DNA from: Hyphomicrobiales bacterium
GTDB lineage: Bacteria; Pseudomonadota; Alphaproteobacteria; Rhizobiales; Aestuariivirgaceae
Direction of reading: 5' to 3'
Length of the DNA: 6,813 bases
NCBI GenBank assembly: GCA_026996935.1
Contig: JALWJW010000045.1
Span: 1-6,813, forward strand
The translations under genes and the position numbers were made by a program. This document shows, piece after piece, positions 1 through 6,492 of the stretch (position 1 is the first letter of the stretch; every line of letters begins with the position of its first letter). The notes under the pieces were generated by a model. It was not told the origin of the DNA. It worked only from the letters and a program-made list of their open reading frames with translations, and ran no database searches.

Positions 1-1
1 G

Positions 2-1981
2 GTGATGGTGATGGCCGAATTGTTGGCTGGGGCCAATTTAATGCCGCGCCAGCAACGCTATGCCGAAGTGATTGTGCGCTCTGGCCAAAGTCTTTTAACG
101 ATCATCAATGATATTCTGGATCTGTCTAAAATTGAAGCGGGCAAGCTTGATCTTGAGCAGGTGCCGATTTCACCTGCCAATATTATTGATGATGTGATTA
201 GTTTGTTCTGGCAAAAGGCCAGCAGTAAAAATGTTGATATTGCTTCTTTTGTTGGTAGCGATGTGCCAGAAAAAATTACTGGTGATCCTGTTCGATTGAA
301 CCAGATTTTATCTAATCTTGTGAATAATGCACTGAAGTTTACCGAGACTGGCTATGTGGCGATATCTGTGCGTACAGTTCGTGATGAGACATCGACAAGT
401 AAGCAGATGAAGCTGGAATTTTCTGTAACAGATACAGGGATCGGTATTGCTAAGAACAAATTGGCAAGCGTGTTTCAGGAATTTACCCAGGCTGACCAAA
501 CCACAACACGTAAATTTGGTGGCACAGGGCTGGGGCTTTCGATCTGTAAAAAGCTTGTCGCAGCGATGGATGGTTTTGTTGATGTTGAGAGTGTTGAAAA
601 CCGTGGTTCGCGGTTTTTCTTTGAAATTCCGGTGGAGGTTGTTCAAGCAGCAGCGCCGGTTGTGGATTGCCGTTCCAGTGCGTTGCGTAAGGCTGCAATT
701 TTTGTTGATGGTTTTGCCAGCAAGCGTTCTTTTGGCAGTTATCTAAATGCCTCTGGGGTTAATGTTAAATTGCTTGAGCGTGAAGAACTGGGCGATGTGC
801 ATTCAATGGGCTTGGATGCTGTTTTTGTCTGTTCGGGGGCGGTGAAACTTATTCCGGAGCGTATTGGTGGGGTAAAAAAGCCAATGATCGTTGCGGTGTC
901 GCAATTGGGTGAGTCCAATGCAGAAGACCAGATTCGTAGTGGTCGTGTTGATGATTTAATCATGCGCCCTGTCGGTCGTCGCGACATGCTTGAAATGATT
1001 AAGCGACTTGCTGTTGGTCGCCCGCGTGGTCTTGAGGCTATTAGTCTGGCTTCAAAAGACCGTGCTGCTTTGCCTAAATTTGATGGCGCGCGGGTGCTGG
1101 TTGCTGATGATAATGCGGTCAACCGTGAGGTGATTATTGAGGTGCTTCGTCAGTTGGGCATTCAGCCTGATGTGGCCAATGATGGCCAGGAAGCAGTGAA
1201 TGCGTGGAAAGCGGGGGCATTTGATTTGATCTTTATGGATTGCTCAATGCCTGTTCTGGATGGTTATGGGGCAACTCAGAAAATTCGCGAATTGGAAAAA
1301 ACCAGCGGGCGGGCGCGCACCCCTGTGGTTGCATTGACGGCACATATTGCCGGGGATGATAGTGAGAAATGGCAAAATGCGGGGATGGATGATTTTATCA
1401 CCAAGCCGTTTACGATTAAGACAATTGCCAAATGTATGGGGCAATTCTTAACTGAAGTGGTTGAAGAACAAATTGTTGAATCTGCTGAACCTCAACTTGT
1501 CGAGCCGCAAGCTGGTGAGTCAAAAACAGTTGCGTCACCGCCTAGAGAGCCCGCCCCAGTTCAGCAACTTGCCCCAATAGTGCAAACAGCGCCAGTTTCT
1601 GACACGGCTATTGTAACGGAGAAAGAAAATCAGTTACCGGTGCTTAGTCAAGACGTGATGGATGATCTGACTGATTCCGGGGGAGGATCTAAGGACTTAT
1701 TATATAGAGTGTTTGATCTGTTTGAGGACAATGCCCCGCAGGCGCTTAAAGAGATTGAAAGCAGTTCAGCACAAGATGATTTATTGGCACTGGCTGATGC
1801 CGCGCACGGGTTAAAATCTATGAGCGCGAATATTGGTGCCAAGCAGGTGGCAGCGGCATGTGATGAGCTGGAACTTGCAGCGCGGATGGATAAAGATATT
1901 GATGTGGGTGCGTCACTGCAAAAAATTTCGCAAAGCCTGAGTGCAGCCCTTAACGAGATTAAAAATTATAAAGCGGCGTAA
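2..1981 (+). CDS. Hybrid sensor histidine kinase with two receiver domains and a C-terminal HPt domain (5' partial)
   Basis: This is a membrane-type or cytoplasmic phosphorelay kinase; its N-terminal sensor lies outside the window. The frame is open to the left edge, so the GTG at position 2 is read as Val in the stretch normally following the H-box, not as a start; the phospho-accepting His should lie about nine residues upstream. Counting visible residues, HisKA helix 2 (about 1-55, with SKIEAGKL) is followed by HATPase_c (about 93-213): N-box NLVNNALKF, G1 DTGIGI (144-149), F-box FQEFTQAD and G2 GGTGLGLSI (173-181). A degenerate receiver (about 228-338) comes next. A canonical receiver (364-482) has acidic pair D369/D370, phospho-acceptor D413, T446 and K468. 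A Pro/Glu/Val-rich linker (about 483-545) leads to an HPt domain with H602 in AHGLKS. The layout resembles BarA/ArcB-type kinases with the relay His-Asp-His, presumably passing phosphate to a separate regulator not seen here. The signal sensed cannot be inferred. Confidence 0.93.
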   Translation: MMVMAELLAGANLMPRQQRYAEVIVRSGQSLLTIINDILDLSKIEAGKLDLEQVPISPANIIDDVISLFWQKASSKNVDIASFVGSDVPEKITGDPVRLNQILSNLVNNALKFTETGYVAISVRTVRDETSTSKQMKLEFSVTDTGIGIAKNKLASVFQEFTQADQTTTRKFGGTGLGLSICKKLVAAMDGFVDVESVENRGSRFFFEIPVEVVQAAAPVVDCRSSALRKAAIFVDGFASKRSFGSYLNASGVNVKLLEREELGDVHSMGLDAVFVCSGAVKLIPERIGGVKKPMIVAVSQLGESNAEDQIRSGRVDDLIMRPVGRRDMLEMIKRLAVGRPRGLEAISLASKDRAALPKFDGARVLVADDNAVNREVIIEVLRQLGIQPDVANDGQEAVNAWKAGAFDLIFMDCSMPVLDGYGATQKIRELEKTSGRARTPVVALTAHIAGDDSEKWQNAGMDDFITKPFTIKTIAKCMGQFLTEVVEEQIVESAEPQLVEPQAGESKTVASPPREPAPVQQLAPIVQTAPVSDTAIVTEKENQLPVLSQDVMDDLTDSGGGSKDLLYRVFDLFEDNAPQALKEIESSSAQDDLLALADAAHGLKSMSANIGAKQVAAACDELELAARMDKDIDVGASLQKISQSLSAALNEIKNYKAA

Positions 1982-1986
1982 TTTTT
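1961..1986. terminator. Possible weak A/T-only hairpin between convergent genes
   Basis: An 8-bp perfect inverted repeat, AAAAATTA at 1961-1968 and TAATTTTT at 1979-1986, encloses a 10-nt loop that includes GCGGCG. The right arm runs into a seven-T run (1982-1988) at the kinase stop codon. It sits where the kinase gene and the leftward operon converge, with 29 bp between stop codons, so a two-way terminator would make sense. The stem has no G-C pairs, which is poor for intrinsic termination, so this is only a tentative call. Confidence 0.25.
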
Positions 1987-2010
1987 TTGATTTGGTTTTA
2001 GCGGATGATT

Positions 2011-2994
2011 TTATGAATGAAACTCTTTGTACCAGTCAACAAATTTTGCAATGCCTTCTTCGATATTTACCTTTGGCTCAAACCCTGTTTCTTTTATTAA
2101 CGGGGTTGAATCGGCATAGGTGTCAACCATTTCACCCGGTTGCATCGGCAGCATTTCCATTTTGGCTTTTTTGCCAAGGGCATCTTCTAAGACTTCAATA
2201 ATCCGCATAAGATTTTCAGGTTTATTGCGGCCAATGTTAAAGACTTTCCATGGTACGCCTGTTTCATCTTTTTGCGGGATGATGTCCATGATGCGGATGA
2301 CGCTTTCGATGATGTCATCAATATAGGTAAAGTCACGTTTCATATTGCCGTGGTTGAAAACCCGAATGGTTTCACCAGCCAATATTGATTTAGAAAAATG
2401 GTAATAGGCCATATCGGGGCGGCCCCATGGGCCATAAACGGTAAAGAACCGCAGGCCAGTGCTAGGCAGGCCGTAAACGTGACCGTAGGAATAGGCCATC
2501 AACTCATTGGCCCGTTTGGTGGCGGCATACAGATTGACTGGATGGTCAACAGGATCGCCAACGGCAAAGGGAACTTTTGAATTTGCACCATAAACCGAAC
2601 TTGATGAGGCATAGACAAAATGAGCGATTTTGGCTTCTTTTGCCGCGTGCAAGACGTTGAAAAACCCTGACAAGTTTGAGGGGATATATTCGTGCGGGTC
2701 GGTTAAAGAAAACCGCACGCCTGCTTGGGCTGCAAGGTGAACCACTTGGGTGGGGTTGTGGTCGCCAAAGATGGCTTCCACGGCTTGGCGGCTATCAAGG
2801 TCAGCTTTGATGAAGGTGAAATCTGATAATTGATCGAGTTTTGCCAGCCGTGCATTTTTTAATTCGGCATCATAATAGGTGTTCATATTGTCAACGCCGA
2901 CAACCTTGTGCCCCATGGACAAGAGGCGTTGAATTAAGAAAAAGCCGATAAAACCAGCCGCCCCAGTTACAAGAACAGTGTGTTGTTTTGTCAT
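2011..2994 (-). CDS. NAD-dependent nucleotide-sugar epimerase, probable UDP-glucuronate 4-epimerase
   Basis: This cytoplasmic short-chain dehydrogenase/reductase of the extended type likely interconverts UDP-glucuronate and UDP-galacturonate through a 4-keto intermediate with bound NAD. The 327 residues match the usual length of about 330-340. The Rossmann motif GAAGFIG is at 11-17 and the acidic residue D35 at the end of beta-2 should bind the adenosine ribose. The active site shows the Ser run at 130-133 in YASSSSVYG and the YAATK motif at 156-160 (Tyr and Lys catalytic). The stretches RFFTVYGPWGRPDMA (182-196) and RDFTYIDD (220-227), with QPGEM near 285, are typical of the LspL/WbpP/Cap1J subfamily used for capsule and LPS uronic acids. 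UDP-glucose or UDP-GlcNAc 4-epimerase activity is a less likely alternative. The ATG overlaps the stop of the upstream APS kinase gene by 4 bp and has no strong Shine-Dalgarno, suggesting translational coupling. Confidence 0.88.
   Translation of the reverse strand: MTKQHTVLVTGAAGFIGFFLIQRLLSMGHKVVGVDNMNTYYDAELKNARLAKLDQLSDFTFIKADLDSRQAVEAIFGDHNPTQVVHLAAQAGVRFSLTDPHEYIPSNLSGFFNVLHAAKEAKIAHFVYASSSSVYGANSKVPFAVGDPVDHPVNLYAATKRANELMAYSYGHVYGLPSTGLRFFTVYGPWGRPDMAYYHFSKSILAGETIRVFNHGNMKRDFTYIDDIIESVIRIMDIIPQKDETGVPWKVFNIGRNKPENLMRIIEVLEDALGKKAKMEMLPMQPGEMVDTYADSTPLIKETGFEPKVNIEEGIAKFVDWYKEFHS
2991..2994 (-). other. ATGA stop/start overlap between APS kinase and epimerase genes
   Basis: Read on the minus strand, the four bases ATGA contain the epimerase start (ATG, 2994-2992) and the stop of the upstream gene (TGA, 2993-2991). 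This arrangement usually marks termination-reinitiation coupling and fixed relative output of two proteins. It is the best evidence that these two genes form one functional unit. Confidence 0.85.
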
Positions 2995-4163
2995 TTTATA
3001 ATCGCGTTCTTCTTTAAAAAATCAATAATTTGAGTTGCGGCCTGATCGGGTGACATTGTGTTTGAAGCAATGGTCACATCTGGTGATGTGGGTGCTTGGT
3101 ATTCGGAATCAATGCCCGTGAAATTCTTTACTAACCCGGCGCGGGCTTTGGCGTATAGGCCTTTTTCGTCGCGCTGTTCACAAACTTCAAGCGGGGTGTC
3201 GATAAAAATTTCAAAAAATTCATTGTCCCCAATTCTCTCGCGCGCCAATTGACGCTCTGCTCTAAATGGGGAAATGAATGAGGTGATGACGATGAGGCCG
3301 GCATCGGTCATAAGTTTAGCCACTTCTGAAACGCGGCGAATATTTTCCACTCTGTCGGCATCGGTAAAACCTAAATCACGATTAAGACCATGGCGAACAT
3401 TGTCGCCATCAAGTAGGCAGGTGTGTTTGCCTAATTTGAGTAATTGAGTTTCCAGTACATTGGCGATGGTGGATTTTCCAGAACCTGAAAGCCCCGTAAA
3501 CCACAAAACGCAAGGGTGCTGGTTTTTTTGTTCAGCGCGTTTATTGCGGTCGATATGCAGGGCCTGGCGATGAATATTACTGGCGCGGCGCAGGGCAAAT
3601 TTGATTTTACCGCTTGCGAGCGTATGGTATTTTAAACGGTGGCAAATTGAAAACGACCCAAGCGTTTGGTTTTGCTCAAATGGGGTAAAGGCAATCATTT
3701 GCTTTAGGGAAATGGTGACGACACCTGTTTGACCCCTGGATAAGGTGACGGCGGCTTGATGGCTTTGCGGGTTTGATGTCAGCATGTATTTAATGTTGGT
3801 GACGGTGCCATCAACAAATTGCCTGCCGAATTGAAAACAATAGAGGCGACCTGATAAGAGCGGGTTTTCATCATTCCAGTGTAAAATAACTTCAAACTGG
3901 TCCGAGGCTTCAACAGGATTTTTAGCCGCGCAAATGATTGAGCCAATAGTGATAGGCTCTTGCAGGGAAAGAGAAAGGGAAATTTTTTGATTGGTAGAGG
4001 CGCTTTGTATGGCCGCGCCGTGGGTATCAAGAATTTCTGTTACTTGTGCTGATGTTGCTTGGGGAATGACTCTAACGCGATCACCAACGCAAACGGTGCC
4101 AGATGATATGGCACCGCTTATCTGATTTTGATTTACTTCATCAACACGTAGACGAAAAGTCAT
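2991..4163 (-). CDS. cysC: Adenylyl-sulfate (APS) kinase fused to CysN domains II-III, lacking the GTPase domain
   Basis: The C-terminal half (about 211-390) is a complete APS kinase, converting adenylyl sulfate and ATP to PAPS. It shows P-loop GLSGSGKST (224-232), DGDNVRHGL (252-260), the FISPFRAER stretch (296-304), KGLYAKARAG (334-343) and FTGIDSEYQAP (348-358). Residues 1-185 align by eye with the two beta-barrel domains that follow the GTPase in CysN: ISGAISSGTVCVGDRV (domain II) and the region from ASDQFEVILHW to TLASGKI (domain III). The joining segment, KIKFALRRASNIHRQAL, is the one seen in bifunctional CysNC proteins of about 620-640 residues. The GTPase P-loop, DxxG and NKxD motifs are absent. 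An in-frame stop at 4181-4179 lies six codons above the ATG, with no alternative start between, so the ORF truly begins at domain II. No strong Shine-Dalgarno is seen. It lies 40 bp after aas and overlaps the epimerase gene. It should make PAPS but not APS by itself; no cysD partner is in the window. Confidence 0.9.
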   Translation of the reverse strand: MTFRLRVDEVNQNQISGAISSGTVCVGDRVRVIPQATSAQVTEILDTHGAAIQSASTNQKISLSLSLQEPITIGSIICAAKNPVEASDQFEVILHWNDENPLLSGRLYCFQFGRQFVDGTVTNIKYMLTSNPQSHQAAVTLSRGQTGVVTISLKQMIAFTPFEQNQTLGSFSICHRLKYHTLASGKIKFALRRASNIHRQALHIDRNKRAEQKNQHPCVLWFTGLSGSGKSTIANVLETQLLKLGKHTCLLDGDNVRHGLNRDLGFTDADRVENIRRVSEVAKLMTDAGLIVITSFISPFRAERQLARERIGDNEFFEIFIDTPLEVCEQRDEKGLYAKARAGLVKNFTGIDSEYQAPTSPDVTIASNTMSPDQAATQIIDFLKKNAIIK

Positions 4164-4203
4164 TGAGTTTAGTCGTTTCTATCAGCGTTATTCAAGAACC
4201 TGT

Positions 4204-6378
4204 TCACTCTGGTACCTGTTCTCTGGCCATCTTGTTAATGGTGACATAATCAACCTTACCTGTTCTCAGGACCGGAATTTCTTTTACGTGAATAATGGTT
4301 TTTGGAATAATCATGTCAATGGCTTTGGCTTTTTTCATGGCAGAAACAAGGTTGCGGCGGGTGATGGTTTCATCGGTGGTAAACAGAATAAGTTTCTCAC
4401 CCTTTTTCTTGTCAGGCACTGCAACCACGGCATGTTCTTTGTCGGGAAAGGCTTCGCTAACGAATGTTTCTGATGTGGTCAGGGAAACCATCTCACCGGC
4501 GATTTTAGCAAAGCGTTTGGCGCGGCCAATAATGGTGACATAGCCCTGATCGTCGATAGTAACAATGTCGCCGGTTGGATACCAACCGTCTTCCGGTTTT
4601 TCGATCACACCAGGGTTGTCAGCGCGCAAGTAACCCAGCATGACATTGGGACCACGCACAACCAATTCTCCGCCTTCATCAATGCCTTCAACCGGGTCTA
4701 ACCGGTGCTCAATACCATCGAACAGGCGGCCAACGGTGCCAGATTTAAAGTGCATCGGGGTATTGGCTGAAAGTACCGGAGCGGTTTCAGTTGCGCCATA
4801 GCCTTCAACAATTCGAACGCCGAATTTTTCCATATAGGTGTTACGGGTGTCTTGTTTGACTTTTTCCGCGCCACCCACGCACAGCCAGACGGAATAAAAA
4901 TCGTAAGGGTGGGCATTTTTGGCATAGCCTGCAAGGAAAGTGTTGGTGCCAAGCAAGACCGTGGCGTTGGTGTCGTAACACAGTTCAGGCACGATTTTGT
5001 AGTGCAAAGGAGATGGATAAAGAAATGTTCTCATGCCAATCATCATTGGCATCAAGGTGCCAAGGGTGAGGCCGAGGGCATGGAAAATAGGCAAGGCATT
5101 AAACATCACATCGCCGCAATTAACCGGGATGCGGGTTTGCACCTGTTTCATATTGGCTTGCAAATTGCGATGCGAAAGCACAACCCCTTTTGGTACACCT
5201 TCTGAACCTGAAGTGAAAAGAATGATAGCGGGTTTGTTAGCATCGGTTTCAGCGCCAATCGCGGATAATGATTTACGAGCAAATTTTGCCGATAAAAGCC
5301 CGCGGATTTTATCAAAAGCTGAAATGCTTTCACGGACATCTTCAAGGTAAATGATTTTTGCCTGTTTGCTTAACAGTTCAATTTCGCCTTCCATTTCACC
5401 TTCTTCAATGAAGCGGCGTGAGGTGATGATGGTTTCAACCTGGGCAGCGGTGCAGGCGGCAGCCATATTAACGGCACCGGTTGAAAAGTTGAGCATGGCA
5501 GGCAGGCGGCCATAAACCTGTAAGCCAAAAAGTGAGACCACACAGGCATTGGCATTGGGGAGCAGCAGGCCAACAGTTTTTTGGCCATGGGTAAGCTCGG
5601 CCAGTTTTCGACCTAAAACAAAAATGCCGATAAGGAGCTTGTTATAAGAAAGTGGGGTGCGTTGAATATCTTCAAGTACGATACGTTTACCACCAAAAAC
5701 CTTTTTGGCCGATAAAAATGTGTCGATCAAAGTGCGGTCGATATCTGATGTTTCAAACACCGTATTGGTCATTATGTCGTGTAGTTTAAGCGCGATGTGG
5801 TTGCGCAGGGCCGCGCCTTTTAATTCTGGCGGGGTGTTGAACTTTACCGGTTCCTGAAAGGTGATGGTGATTTTTGGGAATAGTTTAAAACGCATCAAAC
5901 TACTCATTTTGCCAAAGCGTGACAATTGTGCGCCTTCAATGCGGACGGGCAAAATTTTGGCATCGGCCAGGTGGGCAATGGTGCCGGGCGTTTCGTAAAT
6001 TTTCATTAAAGCGCCAGTGACTGATACGCGCCCTTCTGGAAACACCACAAGTTTGCGGCCCTTTTTAATTTCCGCCACTTGCGGACGTGCCGCCATGGCG
6101 CTGGTTGGGTCAAAGGGTAAAATGTCGAAAAAGTGGGAGGCAAACTTTACCCACCATTTGTCCATGGCATTAACATTAACGGCAAACAATGCGCGCTCTG
6201 GCAGGAATGAACCGATTAATGCACCATCAATTGATGACTGATGGTTGGCGATAATGACGGCGCGGTCGCCCGCTTTTTCATAATTTTCCAGGCCTTTGAC
6301 TTCAACGCGATAAATTAAACGTAAAAGAAAGCGACCTATTTTTGTTACTAATGTTGAACCGACAGTATTTTTTGACAC
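4204..6378 (-). CDS. aas: Bifunctional Aas: 2-acylglycerophosphoethanolamine acyltransferase / acyl-ACP synthetase
   Basis: This inner-membrane-associated enzyme activates fatty acid onto acyl carrier protein with ATP and uses it to re-acylate lysophospholipids such as lyso-PE. The 724 residues match E. coli Aas (719) nearly end to end. The N-terminal PlsC-type acyltransferase (about 1-210) has NHQSSID (45-51, the HX4D motif) and FPEGR (113-117), then KIYETPG and PVRIEGAQLSRF as in Aas. The AMP-forming ligase domain (about 230-724) has the P-loop-like FTSGSEGVPKG (388-398), LYPSPLHYKIVPEL (453-466), YGATE (527-531), the TGD motif (602-604), GRAKRFAKIAGEMVSL (618-633) and the C-terminal TGK Lys (K708). 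The start is GTG, chosen because a GGGAGGG Shine-Dalgarno precedes it by 5 nt and the N-terminus lines up with the family. It is not fused to the LplT lysophospholipid flippase, unlike some alphaproteobacterial homologues. First gene of the leftward three-gene group. Confidence 0.95.
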   Translation of the reverse strand: MSKNTVGSTLVTKIGRFLLRLIYRVEVKGLENYEKAGDRAVIIANHQSSIDGALIGSFLPERALFAVNVNAMDKWWVKFASHFFDILPFDPTSAMAARPQVAEIKKGRKLVVFPEGRVSVTGALMKIYETPGTIAHLADAKILPVRIEGAQLSRFGKMSSLMRFKLFPKITITFQEPVKFNTPPELKGAALRNHIALKLHDIMTNTVFETSDIDRTLIDTFLSAKKVFGGKRIVLEDIQRTPLSYNKLLIGIFVLGRKLAELTHGQKTVGLLLPNANACVVSLFGLQVYGRLPAMLNFSTGAVNMAAACTAAQVETIITSRRFIEEGEMEGEIELLSKQAKIIYLEDVRESISAFDKIRGLLSAKFARKSLSAIGAETDANKPAIILFTSGSEGVPKGVVLSHRNLQANMKQVQTRIPVNCGDVMFNALPIFHALGLTLGTLMPMMIGMRTFLYPSPLHYKIVPELCYDTNATVLLGTNTFLAGYAKNAHPYDFYSVWLCVGGAEKVKQDTRNTYMEKFGVRIVEGYGATETAPVLSANTPMHFKSGTVGRLFDGIEHRLDPVEGIDEGGELVVRGPNVMLGYLRADNPGVIEKPEDGWYPTGDIVTIDDQGYVTIIGRAKRFAKIAGEMVSLTTSETFVSEAFPDKEHAVVAVPDKKKGEKLILFTTDETITRRNLVSAMKKAKAIDMIIPKTIIHVKEIPVLRTGKVDYVTINKMAREQVPE

Positions 6379-6383
6379 AATAA

Positions 6384-6390
6384 CCCTCCC
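6384..6390 (-). promoter_or_regulatory. Strong Shine-Dalgarno of aas
   Basis: On the minus strand GGGAGGG is followed by 5 nt (TTATT) and then the GTG start at 6378-6376. This near-ideal ribosome binding site decides the choice of the non-ATG start. A complementary CCCTCC lies about 45 nt upstream (see findings). Confidence 0.8.
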
Positions 6391-6403
6391 AAATGTTTTC
6401 TTT

Positions 6404-6432
6404 ATCGTAGAGTGAACAAGTCTTTACGGCAA
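6404..6432 (-). promoter_or_regulatory. Candidate sigma70-like promoter for the aas-cysC-epimerase genes
   Basis: On the minus strand, TTGCCG (6432-6427; four of six matches to TTGACA) and TACGAT (6409-6404; four of six matches to TATAAT) are separated by exactly 17 bp. Transcription would begin near 6397, giving a short leader of about 20 nt that contains the Shine-Dalgarno. It sits in the only gap of any size upstream of the three leftward genes. The match is moderate and based on reading only; co-transcription from the upstream oxidoreductase gene is also possible, since no convincing terminator is seen in the 114-bp gap. Confidence 0.4.
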
Positions 6433-6492
6433 GTGGAGGGTGAGCCGTTTGCCAGGTTTATGGTTGCTATAGTGAATTTATTGGATAAGTGA

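Noticed and set aside
2..16. GTG and ATG codons at the left edge as a real start of the kinase gene.
   Set aside because: The residues VMVMAELL match the interior of HisKA just after the H-box, so the gene must begin well outside the window.
739..1122. Minus-strand open frame of 127 codons inside the histidine kinase gene.
   Set aside because: It lies wholly within a well-supported coding region, has a Ser/Arg/Thr-rich composition typical of antisense shadow frames, and shows no recognisable domain or ribosome binding site.
4164..4203. Possible remnant of a CysN GTPase domain upstream of the APS kinase gene.
   Set aside because: Only 40 bp are available before the aas stop codon, the frame is closed by a TAG at 4181-4179, and nothing resembling G-domain motifs can be read in it or in the other frames.
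4852..5350. Plus-strand open frames of 117 and 105 codons inside aas.
   Set aside because: They are antisense to conserved ligase motifs of Aas, overlap each other in different frames and carry no family signature.
4201..6418. A 10-bp perfect inverted repeat, TGTTCACTCT at 4201-4210 and its complement at 6409-6418, flanking aas like transposon ends.
   Set aside because: The left copy is largely the last codon and stop of aas plus flanking bases, there is no transposase or target-site duplication, and aas looks like a normal chromosomal gene. A match this short over 2.2 kb is compatible with chance.
6426..6448. ACGGC ... GCCGT inverted repeat in the 114-bp gap, as a possible terminator of the oxidoreductase gene.
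   Set aside because: The stem is only 5 bp with a 13-nt loop and no U-run follows in the minus-strand direction; it also overlaps the candidate -35 element.
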